A DNA stretch of 64,000 bases, from the NCBI RefSeq assembly GCF_030816475.1, contig NZ_JAUSXF010000001.1, positions 3,224,001-3,288,000 of the forward strand. Direction: 5' to 3'. Below, in pieces: positions 33,261 to 43,165 of this stretch. Position numbers and translations under genes: made by a program. This DNA is from Arthrobacter pascens. GTDB taxonomy: Bacteria > Actinomycetota > Actinomycetes > Actinomycetales > Micrococcaceae. The first letter of the stretch is position 1. Every line of letters starts with the position of its first letter. Under the pieces are notes generated by a model. The model was given only the letters and a program-made list of their open reading frames with translations. It was not told where the DNA came from and searched no databases.

Positions 33261-36089
33261 ATGATGCGCACTACGTCTTCGTCAGTGAGCGATGCCTTGT
33301 CAGAGCTGGCCCGGATGATCGGCCAGGCCCAGGCTTCGGATCCGCTTTCACCCGTCACCATCTTGGTGCCGTCCCATGGAGCTGGCCTGGACGTCACTCG
33401 GTTCCTCGGCAGGACGCTCAACTCTGGGGCGGGCAGTGCAGGCATAAAAGCCTTCACGTTGAAGGACCTGGCAACAGAACTCATCGCCGCGGACCCCGCA
33501 GTCACCGGAAGAAGTCCGCTCCCTGCGGTCTTGAGGCTGGGAGCCGTCAGTAAAGTTTTGATCGATGATCCCGGGGTCTTCAGGGATGTTGCCGCGCAAC
33601 CCGCCACCGCCCGAGCCATAGCAAAGACAGCCGTCATGCTCGACGCCCTTCCAGACTCAACGCAGCCAGCCCTGCCAGAACTCATGCGAGAAGTTCTCCG
33701 CATACATGGGAAGGCCAGCGAATCACTGCGCTCCCGCTGGTACACCGACCATGAGGCCTTCACTCTCGCAGGCCGCAGGCTGGGAACCGCCACCGTGACG
33801 AGACAGCTGGGCACGGTCATTGGCTTCATGCTGGGAACTCAGATGCGTCCCTCCGAGACTGCCTACCGGCAACGCCTCGAAGAGGCCGGCATGCATAGCA
33901 TTGCTGGGTCCCGAACGCCGGACGAGAACACCACGCTCATGACGGCCTCCGACGCCGATGACGAAGTCCGCGCCGTCGTCCGGCTTGTCGTTGAAAGGCT
34001 GGCAGGAGGCACGCCCGGCCACCGCATCGGTATTTTCCATTCAGTCTCCCAACCCTACGCCGCGCTGCTGACCCAGCGGCTTAGCCAGGCCGGAGTAACG
34101 TTTGTAGGTCCGGCAGCGCACCGGCTCATGGACTCGCCGCTCGCGCGTGGCCTGCTTCAACTATTGAAACTGGACCCACAGCATCCGGACGCTCGCGCCA
34201 TTCTAAATATCCTCGCGGAAGGAACGCTGGTCTGGCGCGGGCACCAGCTCCCCAGTAGCAATGTCTGTGAAAGGCTGCACACCAATCCGCCGGCCGAAGA
34301 CGCCGACGGCGAAGAAGTGTCCGAATACCGGGCCCTCCAACGTGAGGAACTCCAAACTTTTCGGTCCTTCGTTGTCGCGCTTGCCGCCTGCATCGGTGAC
34401 ATCCGCAGTGCTGCTTCATGGAGCGATGCGTCCGCAGGCCTCGCCACACTGGTTGAAGGCTTCCTGGGCCCCCGCACGGCTTCCGAACGGCCCGAAAAGA
34501 CCGCCGCCCGGGAAGCCCTGGTCCAGATCGTTGGAGACCTCCGCTACCTGGACATCATCGGCCCACCGGCCAGCCCTACGCTCATCCAGAGCGCGATGGA
34601 GGAGGGAATAGCCTCAAAGGGCGGTTGGACCGGGAAGAGCGGCACCGGCGTCGTCATCGGCAGCTATGCCGATGCCGTTGCCAGGGACCTAGATTTCCTG
34701 TTCCTTGTTGGAGCGGCGGAAGGGTTGGCACCGGCAAGGATTCGGGAGAATCCACTCCTTCCAGATAGCATCCGGGTTATTCTCGGCGGCGGTCTCCCCA
34801 CTGTCGAGCAGCGGGCAGAAGCCAGCAAGGAACAGTTCTTCGCTGCCCTCGCTTCCGGGTCTGAACGGACCATCACCAGTCCGCGCGGCGATCTGCGCGG
34901 ATCCGGCAGTTACCAGATTTCCCGGTGGATCACTGCTAAGCCCAACAAGGAACTTCAGTCCTTCGCCCATGGGATCGAGAATGGCGCCCCCACCTCGGCC
35001 GCGCTTCCCCCAACGGCGCAGGAATGGCGGCTGCGGCGGATTCTCACCGCCGAGGAGCGACTTTCGGTGCTTCGCGACGACACTTCACTGCAACGTGCAT
35101 TGGCCGTTGCCCGGGACCGGCGCAATGGTGTTTTCTCCAGATTCAACGGCAACCTCAGCGCACATGCGGGAACCATTGTTGACCCAGGGAAAGCACTGTC
35201 TCCCACCGGGCTTGAGGACTGGGTGACAAGTCCGTTCAGCTACTTCCTGAAGCATGTCCTCAAAGTGAACATCCTTGAAGACGTCGAATTGGAGGTGCAG
35301 ATCTCGCCACAGGAGCGAGGCATCCTGGTTCACAAAGTGCTCGAAGACTACGTCCGCAGCATCACAAAAGACGGCCTGCCAGCATCGTCGAGTCGCCTTA
35401 GGGAACTTGCCGATGCGGCCTTTGGGGAATTTGCCAACCCCTCTTGGCTGAGCCACGTCTGGGAGCGGAACCAGGCAATGATCCGCCAAGACCTGCAACG
35501 GGTATTCGAAGTGGATCACGCAAAGTCGGCTGACGGTTGGAGTTACCTGGCGGAGGAGGCAAGCTTTGGCCCTGAGGGGACCGACAGCTACCCGCCCGTC
35601 GAGCTGGTCCTTGACGACGGCACCGTGGTTCGGTTCCGCGGGAAGGTGGACAGAATAGACCAGCATTCGGATGGCAGCGTCAGGGTGATCGACTACAAGA
35701 CCGGCAAGGCCGAGAAATACAAGCCGCTAAAAGACCATCCCACCGCGGAGGGCACCCGTTACCAGCTTCCGGTCTACGGTCTGTTCGCGCGAACGCTCGC
35801 CGCCCCGGGATCAGCCGTCGAAGCCGAGTATTGGTTCATCTCGAAGGCAGGCGACTTCGCGAGAATCGGCTACATCGTGACCGACGATGTGATCGAGCAG
35901 CTTCGTATGGACGCGGGCCTCATCATTTCTGCGTTGCGGGACGGGATCTTCCCCCCTCGGCCCGAGTCTGACCGCTATGTCAACTTCACCACCATAACGG
36001 GGGCCTCGGAGCTTGGCCAGCAGTGGCTGAAACTTCAGAACGCCCAAGAACTTCAGCCCTATGCCCGGCTCCTGAAGGCAGAGAAATGA
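33261..36089 (+). CDS. AddB-like subunit with RecB-family nuclease domain
   Basis: 942 residues. The fold order follows AddB/RexB: an N-terminal helicase-like half (VTILVPSHGAGLDVTRFLGR, later LMTASDADDEVRAVVRLVVERL and FLFLVGAAEGLAPAR) and a C-terminal nuclease (about 690-830) with GKVDRIDQHSDGSVRVIDYKTGK (D-x(n)-D-Y-K). The first segment lacks a Walker A (no GxGKT), so it is probably a non-ATPase subunit. The Cys that ligates the AddB iron-sulfur cluster is replaced: TSPFSYFLK reads Ser where CP-F is usual, and no C-terminal cysteines occur. GAGGGAA precedes the ATG. It overlaps the AddA-like gene by four bases. Confidence 0.75.
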   Translation: MMRTTSSSVSDALSELARMIGQAQASDPLSPVTILVPSHGAGLDVTRFLGRTLNSGAGSAGIKAFTLKDLATELIAADPAVTGRSPLPAVLRLGAVSKVLIDDPGVFRDVAAQPATARAIAKTAVMLDALPDSTQPALPELMREVLRIHGKASESLRSRWYTDHEAFTLAGRRLGTATVTRQLGTVIGFMLGTQMRPSETAYRQRLEEAGMHSIAGSRTPDENTTLMTASDADDEVRAVVRLVVERLAGGTPGHRIGIFHSVSQPYAALLTQRLSQAGVTFVGPAAHRLMDSPLARGLLQLLKLDPQHPDARAILNILAEGTLVWRGHQLPSSNVCERLHTNPPAEDADGEEVSEYRALQREELQTFRSFVVALAACIGDIRSAASWSDASAGLATLVEGFLGPRTASERPEKTAAREALVQIVGDLRYLDIIGPPASPTLIQSAMEEGIASKGGWTGKSGTGVVIGSYADAVARDLDFLFLVGAAEGLAPARIRENPLLPDSIRVILGGGLPTVEQRAEASKEQFFAALASGSERTITSPRGDLRGSGSYQISRWITAKPNKELQSFAHGIENGAPTSAALPPTAQEWRLRRILTAEERLSVLRDDTSLQRALAVARDRRNGVFSRFNGNLSAHAGTIVDPGKALSPTGLEDWVTSPFSYFLKHVLKVNILEDVELEVQISPQERGILVHKVLEDYVRSITKDGLPASSSRLRELADAAFGEFANPSWLSHVWERNQAMIRQDLQRVFEVDHAKSADGWSYLAEEASFGPEGTDSYPPVELVLDDGTVVRFRGKVDRIDQHSDGSVRVIDYKTGKAEKYKPLKDHPTAEGTRYQLPVYGLFARTLAAPGSAVEAEYWFISKAGDFARIGYIVTDDVIEQLRMDAGLIISALRDGIFPPRPESDRYVNFTTITGASELGQQWLKLQNAQELQPYARLLKAEK

Positions 36090-39000
36090 AACCCGAAATC
36101 ATGGATCTCACAGACCACGCTGACAGGACCCTTATCGAGGAAGAGCTCGAAGGCAACATCTTCGTCGAAGCAGGCGCGGGCAGCGGCAAAACCCGCGAAC
36201 TTGTCGAACGAATCTGCGCAATGGTCGATGCCGGCGTGGAACTGAAGAGCGTGGCTGCCATCACCTTTACGGAAAAGGCAGCAGGTGAGCTTAGGGAACG
36301 AGTTCGCCGACGGTTAGCCGAGAGAAGCAGTACGGAACGGCGGCGGCAGGCTCTGAACCAGCTGGACACCGCTCCCATCGGAACGATCCACTCCTTCGCC
36401 GCACGCATTATCAGCGAGCATCCAATCGAGGCAGGCGTTCCTCCCCTCATCACTGTCGTGGACGAGCTGCGGTCGCAGATTGCTTTCACCCGCCGGTGGG
36501 AAGCGGCCCGTCAGAAGCTCTTCACAGACCCGTCCATAGACAACGCCCTGCGGATCCTTCTGGCCGTTGGCGTTTCCCTGGACCATCTGCAGAATGTTGC
36601 CGCCGACTTGGACGCGAACTGGGACCGGCTGGAAAGCCACCCACCCCAAAGGCGGCCTATTCCGGCCGTGGACCTCGGTCCGCTCCTGCGTCAGACGGAG
36701 GAGGTCCTCGCACGTGCTGATCACTGCGCAGATCCCGCCGATAAGTTGCTCACAGCCTTCGAACACATCAAGAGCTGGCATGGTCGCCTGGCGGAGGCAG
36801 CAACCGAGGAACTCGGAATGGTCCTCGAGCTCCTGCACGCTGTTCCCCAGAAGGGCTTCTCCGTCGGGAAACAAATCAATTGGTCAGGCAACGTCACGAT
36901 CGTCCAGGAATCATGCAAGGACCTGGCTGAACAGGCGATCGCCTTGCGAAACAGCTTCGTGGAACCCGCGGTCCAGACGGTCACCGCCGCCATGGCCGAG
37001 GTGCTGGTCGAGGCGGCGCGCGAACGCCAGCGCAGTGGAGAGCTTGAATACCATGATCTCCTCATCCACGCCCGCGATCTCCTGGTCGGTGAGGGCAAAC
37101 GGGCCGTGCATCGTGCCCTCCACGATCGATACCGCTACATCATGCTGGACGAATTCCAGGACACAGATCCGATCCAGGCCGAATTGGCCACCCGAATTTC
37201 AACCACTGACGTTTGCGGACCCGACGGATGGGAGCAGCTGCAGATTCCGCCCGGCAGGCTGTTCACGGTCGGCGACCCCAAGCAGTCGATCTACCGCTTC
37301 CGCAGGGCCGATATTGCTACCTACCTCGCAGCGCAGCGGCGCTTTTCCTCTGACGCGGCGTCCCGGATTGCTTCCCTCGAGACCAACTTCCGGTCCACAG
37401 GAAAGCTCCTCGAGTGGATCAACGGCACGTTCGAGGAGCTGATCGTGCCAAGCGGAACCATTCAGCCTGAATACCAGGCACTCACGCCCGATCCTCTGCG
37501 CCCTGAGTGGCGCGATGAGCATGGTCCCGCAGTTTCAGTCATCGGTCGCGCGGGGGCCCAGCCTGGCGAGTCAGGAAGGGTGTCAGCAGATGACATGCGC
37601 CGGCAGGAAGCGACCGATGTTGCCGCTGCGATCAGGATCGCGACGGGAACTGCTGGCCCGCCAGCATGGCAAAAACAAATCAAGCGATCCGATAGGTTCG
37701 AGAACAATGCAGTTGAGCTTAAGGACATCTGCATCCTGATCCCAACCCGCACATCGCTGGCCGCGATGGAGGATGCCCTTGACGACGCCGGCATCGAATA
37801 CCGCGCCGAAGCATCTTCTCTGGTGTACTCCACACAGGAAGTCACCGACCTGCTCCTCGCGTTGAGGGCCATCTCCAACACCGCCAACGAAGCCGCGCTT
37901 GTGCTGACCCTGCGGTCAACGCTGTTCGGTTGCGGAGATGATGAACTCTTCGAGTGGAAGCGGGCCGGCGGCCGATGGAACATGTTCGCCCCTGCACCGG
38001 AAGGGCTCAAGGACTCCACGGTTGCGCAATCCCTTCGCTACCTTGCCGCCCTGTGTAGCGATATCGAGGTTCTGACCCCAGCTGAGATCATGGAGGGCGT
38101 TGTTACTGACCGGCGCATGCTGGAGGCAGCAGTTGATGCCCCGCGTTACCGGGACGTCTGGCGCAGGCTCCGATTTGTCATCGACCAGGCCAGGGCCTGG
38201 ACGGAGGCGACCCATGGCGGGCTGCGTGATTACCTTGTTTGGGCCAGTGTGCAGCAGGAAGAAAACTCCCGGGTCAAAGAAGCGGTGGTGCCGGAAACTG
38301 ATGTCCAGGCAGTGCGGATCATGACCATCCATGCTTCGAAGGGGTTGGAATTTCCCATGGTGATTCTGGCCGGCACCGGATCCGCCCCCAACAATCAGAA
38401 GGCCGCAGCTCTCTGGGATCAGGACTCGCAACTGCAGGTCCACTTCATCCGCGACATACGGTCGGCCGGATACAACGCCGCCGAGACAACCGAAGCGCAG
38501 TTTGCCGACGCCGAACGGCGCCGCCTGCTCTACGTTGCCTGCACCCGGGCGGAGAGCCACCTGATCGTCTCCTACTACGTGAATGCCAAAAACAGCCTCG
38601 GCCAATTCCTCAGGGATGCAGCCGACGCGGGTTCAGCACCTGACCTGAATATTCCTGACGAACTCCCAGAACCGGTCAAAGTGCCCCGGGAGGTTCGGTC
38701 AGTCGAGCCGTTCGACGTTTGGCAGCGAAGCCGCGAGACCTGGCAGGCGAACTCCGCGATCATCTCATCCACCTCGGTGACCACCATCGCCAAGGGCGCC
38801 GGAAACGGAAGGACCGGCGAGTTTCCACGAGACGACGCGGTGCGTTTTGTAGGTGCAGAAGAGGACGGCGGACTGCCGTCGTTCGCAGCGCCGGCTGGCG
38901 AGCACGGCAAGGAGTTCGGTACCGCCCTGCACCGGTTGCTTGAGCTGAGTGACTTGCGGGAGACAGAGGCGCTCGATGTGCTCGCCGAGAGCCTCGCCAG

Positions 39001-39385
39001 CCCATCAGGACTCGTGGATCCAGCTGGCCTCGCAGAACGCGCCCGGTCCGCGCTGAGGAGTACACCCGTTCAGCGTGCGGCGGAGCGGGAGCATTGGCTT
39101 GAGCTGCCCGTCGTCACGTCTGCCGGCGGCATAACACTTGAGGGCATCATCGACCTGATGTACCGGGACGACGATGGGACGCTGGTTATCGCCGATTTCA
39201 AAACGGACATCAGTGTCACGCAGGAGACCTTGGAATCGTACTGGCGCCAGCTATCCACCTACGCCCGAATGGTGGAGCGCATCACCGAGCAGACGGTAAG
39301 TGAGCTGGTGCTGATTTTCTGCAGGGCTGGGGAGGCCGAGGTCCGGCGACAGTCACGGGCGAGCCAGACCAACGGCGATTCTTAG
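36086..39385 (+). CDS. AddA/UvrD-like helicase with C-terminal nuclease domain
   Basis: 1099 residues, start ATG 36086 in an ATGA overlap with the AddB-like gene. Motor motifs: Walker A VEAGAGSGKT (about 27-36), Walker B LDEFQDTDPIQ (about 353), VGDPKQSIYRFRRAD, TIHASKGLEFPMVI (about 745), and LLYVACTRAESHLIVSY (about 814). The last 150 residues hold a RecB-type nuclease: LEGIIDLMYRDDDGTLVIADFKTD (about 1018-1041). Together with its partner it should unwind and degrade linear duplex DNA from ends. Actinobacteria usually rely on AdnAB or RecBCD, so this pair inside a restriction-rich region may be accessory. Confidence 0.85.
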   Translation: MKPEIMDLTDHADRTLIEEELEGNIFVEAGAGSGKTRELVERICAMVDAGVELKSVAAITFTEKAAGELRERVRRRLAERSSTERRRQALNQLDTAPIGTIHSFAARIISEHPIEAGVPPLITVVDELRSQIAFTRRWEAARQKLFTDPSIDNALRILLAVGVSLDHLQNVAADLDANWDRLESHPPQRRPIPAVDLGPLLRQTEEVLARADHCADPADKLLTAFEHIKSWHGRLAEAATEELGMVLELLHAVPQKGFSVGKQINWSGNVTIVQESCKDLAEQAIALRNSFVEPAVQTVTAAMAEVLVEAARERQRSGELEYHDLLIHARDLLVGEGKRAVHRALHDRYRYIMLDEFQDTDPIQAELATRISTTDVCGPDGWEQLQIPPGRLFTVGDPKQSIYRFRRADIATYLAAQRRFSSDAASRIASLETNFRSTGKLLEWINGTFEELIVPSGTIQPEYQALTPDPLRPEWRDEHGPAVSVIGRAGAQPGESGRVSADDMRRQEATDVAAAIRIATGTAGPPAWQKQIKRSDRFENNAVELKDICILIPTRTSLAAMEDALDDAGIEYRAEASSLVYSTQEVTDLLLALRAISNTANEAALVLTLRSTLFGCGDDELFEWKRAGGRWNMFAPAPEGLKDSTVAQSLRYLAALCSDIEVLTPAEIMEGVVTDRRMLEAAVDAPRYRDVWRRLRFVIDQARAWTEATHGGLRDYLVWASVQQEENSRVKEAVVPETDVQAVRIMTIHASKGLEFPMVILAGTGSAPNNQKAAALWDQDSQLQVHFIRDIRSAGYNAAETTEAQFADAERRRLLYVACTRAESHLIVSYYVNAKNSLGQFLRDAADAGSAPDLNIPDELPEPVKVPREVRSVEPFDVWQRSRETWQANSAIISSTSVTTIAKGAGNGRTGEFPRDDAVRFVGAEEDGGLPSFAAPAGEHGKEFGTALHRLLELSDLRETEALDVLAESLASPSGLVDPAGLAERARSALRSTPVQRAAEREHWLELPVVTSAGGITLEGIIDLMYRDDDGTLVIADFKTDISVTQETLESYWRQLSTYARMVERITEQTVSELVLIFCRAGEAEVRRQSRASQTNGDS

Positions 39386-39525
39386 CCTGATGGTGCCGGC
39401 TGCCGGGAAGTTCGTGCTGAAGCGATCGACAAACATCAAGCCTGGAATCCCGGAAGCTGCCCCAGCGCTATCCGCACGTCTGTTCCTTCCCTCGGCCCGG
39501 TAACCAAACTACAAGCTGACCAGCC

Positions 39526-40025
39526 TCAGGCGGCCTCGACCGTTGCCTTTTCTGTTACCGTCATCTCCGGCGGCGCCGCCTTGAAGCCGCGGGTGATCAG
39601 GGCCAGGACCACCCACGCCCAGCACCAGCCAGGAGACTCCCAGCGTAATGGCGTTGCTGACCAGCTGGGAGAGCAGGTAGGCGCAGATGGTGGCACCGAT
39701 CACCGGGACCACCACTTAGGTCACCGGGTTCAGCCGGTGCCCGGCCCGGCGCTGGCGCACGTAGTGGAACACCACTGAGGCGTTCACCAGCTTGAAGGCG
39801 ATGAAGGCACCGAAGTTGATGAACGACGTCGGCGTGGCCACGTCCAGGAAGATCGCGATCAGGCCGATGATGCCGGAGATGACGAGGTTCACCACCGGGG
39901 TGTGGAACTTCTCGCTGAGTTTGCCAAAGACGGCCTTGGACAGGACGGAGTCGCGGCTCATCGCGTACATCAGGCGGGAGTCGCTGGCCTGCGCGGCGAG
40001 GCCGGAGGGTCCCGCCCCGATTAAA
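39526..40025 (-). pseudogene. C-terminal remnant of an APC-family amino acid permease
   Basis: Readable pieces in order: GAGPSGLAAQASDSRLMYAMSRDSVLSKAVFGKLSEKFHTPVVNLVISGIIGLIAIFLDVATPTSFINFGAFIAFKLVNASVVFHYVRQ, a stop at 39716-39718, then VVPVIGATICAYLLSQLVSNAITLGVSWLVLG and, in another frame, LITRGFKAAPPEMTVTEKATVEAA. These are helices 8-12 of an amino acid-polyamine-organocation transporter. The first seven helices are gone and the rest has a nonsense codon and a frameshift. Confidence 0.75.
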
Positions 40026-40463
40026 CGGGCAGTTCTGCAGTCGCTGAACTGGGACCAGAGTCAGTTGAGGTTTTCGGTCGCGCCTCCTAACGTGCTCGAC
40101 GGCGGCAAGGTCCAGCTTCGCGGTGAGCAGCACCCAGGGCGTCGCCGCCGGCCTCGGCGAGAGTGTTGCCCTCCGGTCGACGATGATGCTCAGGACCTTG
40201 CCGGTGGCACCGCCGCAGTTGGCGCTGACCACTAAGACCTGGTCACGATGGCGCTGGCCTTGGCGGGCACCAGCTCCTGCCGGGGTCCGGCCTCGTGGTT
40301 TTGCCCACGCTGAGGATGAACTTAGCGGCCATGACCCGAGGGAAGCTCTTGACGCTGGCGAAGTGACCACCCCTCGCGCACAAATTCCCGGCTCTTCCCT
40401 ATCCTTAGTGTTCCAACGCCCATAGCATCAAGAAGGGTTTCGAATTGAACGAATAGGGAGAAG
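40026..40463. other. Stretch without a recognisable gene
   Basis: Minus-strand open frames continue from the permease remnant but match no family that I can name. The right end (from about 40390) is AT-richer and holds the promoter region of the NucS-like gene. The pieces may belong to another decayed gene. Confidence 0.35.
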
Positions 40464-41381
40464 ATGACCGATTACTGGATTGTCCGGCAAGGCCGCGGCG
40501 GGATGCACACGGAGGAGATGGTCCAGTCCGGATACCTCGGCGTGGACTTCATCGGCGATTACGACATCCGCTCCCATCTGGGCAACGGCTCTAGGGCCTT
40601 CCATACCGCCATGAACAACGTCTTTCTTCGCCTGAACCCGGATAAATCCAAAGTAGCCGCGGGGCTGGCCATGGGAAATTTATGGGCAGCCTGTGAAGGT
40701 ATAAAAGTCGGCGACGTTGTACTCGCCCCGAAACCGGACAGAACATATGCTTTCGGAACCGTCACAAGCGGGTATGAATACTCCCCCGGACAGATATTGC
40801 CACACCGAAGGAGGGTTGACTGGAAAGGCACCTTCGGTAGGGATGCCATGAGCCCGGAACTGGCCAACTCCGCCGGGTCCCTAATGACGGTTTTCTCCTT
40901 ATCCCCATACGCCACGGAACTCGCCCAACTCACGCATTTGGCGGAACCTGCGGTAGTTGCCCTGGCGTCTGAAGTGGAGGAGCAGCTGGCGTTCCAGATG
41001 GAGAAGCAGCTTGAAGATTTTCTGGTGCACAACTGGCGCAACACAGAATTGGGCCGCGACTACGACATTTATGAAGAGGACGGTGAGGTGAAGGGCCAGC
41101 AGTATCCCTCCGATACCGGCCCGATGGATATTCTTGCTGTCAGCAAGGACAGAAAGCGCCTGTTGGTGGTCGAACTCAAACGCGAACGTGCCAGCGATGC
41201 CGTGGTGGGCCAGATTCAACGTTACATGGGCTATGTGCAGGAAGAACTGCTGGAACCAGGGCAAACCGTGGAGGGCGTGATTATCGCCCGGGGAGACGAC
41301 CTACGCATACGCCGGGCCCTGACAATGACCCGTAATATCCGGTTCATGAAGTATCGCGTCGAATTTCACCTTGAAACCTAA
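40464..41381 (+). CDS. NucS/DUF91-like nuclease domain protein
   Basis: 305 residues. The N-terminal 130 residues have an EVE/Mrr-like look (YWIVRQGRGGMHTEEMVQSGYLGVDFIGDYDI, later GDVVLAPKPDRTYAFGTVTSGYEY), a possible modified-base or ligand pocket. The C-terminal part (about 175-305) resembles the NucS catalytic domain: QLEDFLVHNWRNTELGRDYDIYEEDGEVKGQQYPSDTGPMDILAVS then LLVVELKRERASDAVVGQIQRYMGYV, with D in GPMD and E-x-K in VELKR. Housekeeping NucS lacks this N-terminus. AGGGAGAAG gives a good ribosome site. Likely a stand-alone restriction-type nuclease. Confidence 0.75.
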   Translation: MTDYWIVRQGRGGMHTEEMVQSGYLGVDFIGDYDIRSHLGNGSRAFHTAMNNVFLRLNPDKSKVAAGLAMGNLWAACEGIKVGDVVLAPKPDRTYAFGTVTSGYEYSPGQILPHRRRVDWKGTFGRDAMSPELANSAGSLMTVFSLSPYATELAQLTHLAEPAVVALASEVEEQLAFQMEKQLEDFLVHNWRNTELGRDYDIYEEDGEVKGQQYPSDTGPMDILAVSKDRKRLLVVELKRERASDAVVGQIQRYMGYVQEELLEPGQTVEGVIIARGDDLRIRRALTMTRNIRFMKYRVEFHLET

Positions 41382-41506
41382 ACGCCAGCATCTGAGAATG
41401 ACAGCGTCCGGCCGCGGGCCGCTCACTGAGCGGAAAGCAACTTGATGGCCCTCCAAATTGAACGAATTGGTTGCGGCATCGCACAACTGCGTAACCCGCA
41501 ACGCTG

Positions 41507-41832
41507 CCCGATGCAGCTGCCAGGCTTCGGCAGGAAGTTTCAGCCGGCCGGATCAGCCCCGAGGCTGCGGACGCCGTGCTCGTCGCGGCCGGCCCGCAGC
41601 CCCACCGCCGGCCTGCCCCTCCGGCCAGGCTCACCCCAGGGAAGTGGAAATCCTCGGCATGCTGTGCCGCGGAATGACTCCGGCCGAGATAGCCGCCAGC
41701 CTGTTTCTCGCCCGCAAGACCGTCCGCAACCACGTGGAGCACATCAATACTAAGATCGGTGCAACCAACTGGGTGGGTGCGACACTGTTCGCGGTAAGGA
41801 ACGGCCTGACCGAGCACGGGACCGGGCTGTGA
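41507..41832 (+). pseudogene. Truncated copy of the C-terminal LuxR part of the HD-GYP regulator
   Basis: The sequence parallels 54857-55183 of the gene at 53614-55186. In one frame PDAAARLRQEVSAGRISPEAADAVLVAAGPQPHRRPAPPARLTP can be read; after a frame change, REVEILGMLCRGMTPAEIAASLFLARKTVRNHVEHINTKIGATNWVGATLFAVRNGLTEHGTGL gives the LuxR helix-turn-helix. The HD domains are absent. It lies just right of the restriction-rich region. Confidence 0.8.
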
Positions 41833-41943
41833 ACCCTTCCACCGCTCCGGCGACGCCGGCTGCCACCCCAGGTTCTACCGTCGAACTGGTTAAAGCAGAG
41901 GCGACCATGGAAGTGAGCCACGGGAACCCGGGCATCCGCAACA

Positions 41944-43080
41944 TCAGAGCGTCTGCAGGAACGCGGTGATGTCGTTGGCGAGGAGTTCGGGTTCCTCGTG
42001 GGGAGCGAAATGTCCGCCCCGGGGCATCCTTGTGTACCGGGTGACTTGATATGACCGGTTGGCCCAGCTGCGGGGCGGCTGTGCGAGGTCGAACGGGAAC
42101 AGGGCGACCGCCGTCGGGACCCGCACCTTTTCCACACGCGTGGTGAAGCCGGCTGCGAACTCGTAATACGGGCGGAACGACGTGCCGATGGAGTTCGTGA
42201 ACCAGTACACGGATGCCAGGGTGGCCAGGTAGTCATCGCTGAACCGGGAGGAAACGTCCCCTCCGCAGTCGCTCCAGGCCCGGTGCTTTTCGAGGATCCA
42301 GGACAACAGGCCTGCCGGCGAGTCCGAGAGTGCGGGAGCGAGGGTGAGCGGACGGGTTTGCTGCTGATGCTGGTACGCACCCTCTGCTGCCACCCAGGCG
42401 TTCACGCGCTCCAAATGTTCTTGTTCTTCGGGGCTGACCGTCGCAGGGTCAAGATGGAGCGGCGCAGCAACTGCGAGGAGATGGATGCCGATGACCGCTT
42501 CGGGATGGGCCTGCGCCAGGCGTGACGTTATTCCTGCACCCAGGTCGCCGCCGTGTGCCGCGTACCGGTCAAAACCGAGGTGCTCAGTCATCAGCCGGTG
42601 CCAGAGCTCGTGTGTCTGCTCGTGCAGGGACGGACGTTGCGGGGAGAACGGCAGGCCCGGCAGGGCCGGAACGATCACCGTGACAGCATTCCCGGGACTG
42701 CCACCGAACCGCGACGGCGCCGCCAACCGCTCGGCAAGGGCCACCAGCTCGAGCGCGGTGCTTGGCCATCCGTTGGTGAGTATTACCGGCACGCCGCCCG
42801 GCCTTTCCGGGTCGAACCGAAGGTAGGCGAGGGCTGCGCCGTCGATCTGGGCCATATTCCAGGGCAACGATTCGATGCGGCGCCGTTGCGCTTCCCAGTC
42901 GAAGTCCTCCGCCCAGTAGGAGACCAGCCGACGCAGCTCTCCTTGGTCAGTGCCGGCGTCCCAGCCCGTCACAGGCCACGGGGCAGGCCACCGCGTCTCA
43001 CGCAGCCGGCGCCGGAGATCACTCACGTCTTCGTTGGACGGATGCAGGGCGGCGAGGGGCGAACGGGACATAGCGCTCAT
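41944..43080 (-). CDS. Epoxide hydrolase (EHN-type alpha/beta hydrolase)
   Basis: Hydrolyses epoxides to diols through an aspartyl ester intermediate. 378 residues from ATG 43080. The N-terminal EHN region (DLRRRLRETRWP, YWAEDFDWEAQRRRIESLPWNMAQIDG) is typical, followed by the oxyanion-hole-like LTNGWPST and the nucleophile segment AAHGGDLGAGI (Asp about residue 177), with a late His in RGGHFAPHEEPE. The usual HGWP oxyanion motif reads NGWP here. The next two upstream genes on the same strand (SnoaL-like protein and oxidoreductase) point to a detoxification or secondary-metabolite operon. Confidence 0.8.
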   Translation of the reverse strand: MSAMSRSPLAALHPSNEDVSDLRRRLRETRWPAPWPVTGWDAGTDQGELRRLVSYWAEDFDWEAQRRRIESLPWNMAQIDGAALAYLRFDPERPGGVPVILTNGWPSTALELVALAERLAAPSRFGGSPGNAVTVIVPALPGLPFSPQRPSLHEQTHELWHRLMTEHLGFDRYAAHGGDLGAGITSRLAQAHPEAVIGIHLLAVAAPLHLDPATVSPEEQEHLERVNAWVAAEGAYQHQQQTRPLTLAPALSDSPAGLLSWILEKHRAWSDCGGDVSSRFSDDYLATLASVYWFTNSIGTSFRPYYEFAAGFTTRVEKVRVPTAVALFPFDLAQPPRSWANRSYQVTRYTRMPRGGHFAPHEEPELLANDITAFLQTL

Positions 43081-43165
43081 TTCAATGATGCATACAGGGT
43101 GAGGTTGAACGAAGTATCGCAGCATGTGATCCTTCATTCTCCTTTGGGGCCAGCTCAAACAGGCG

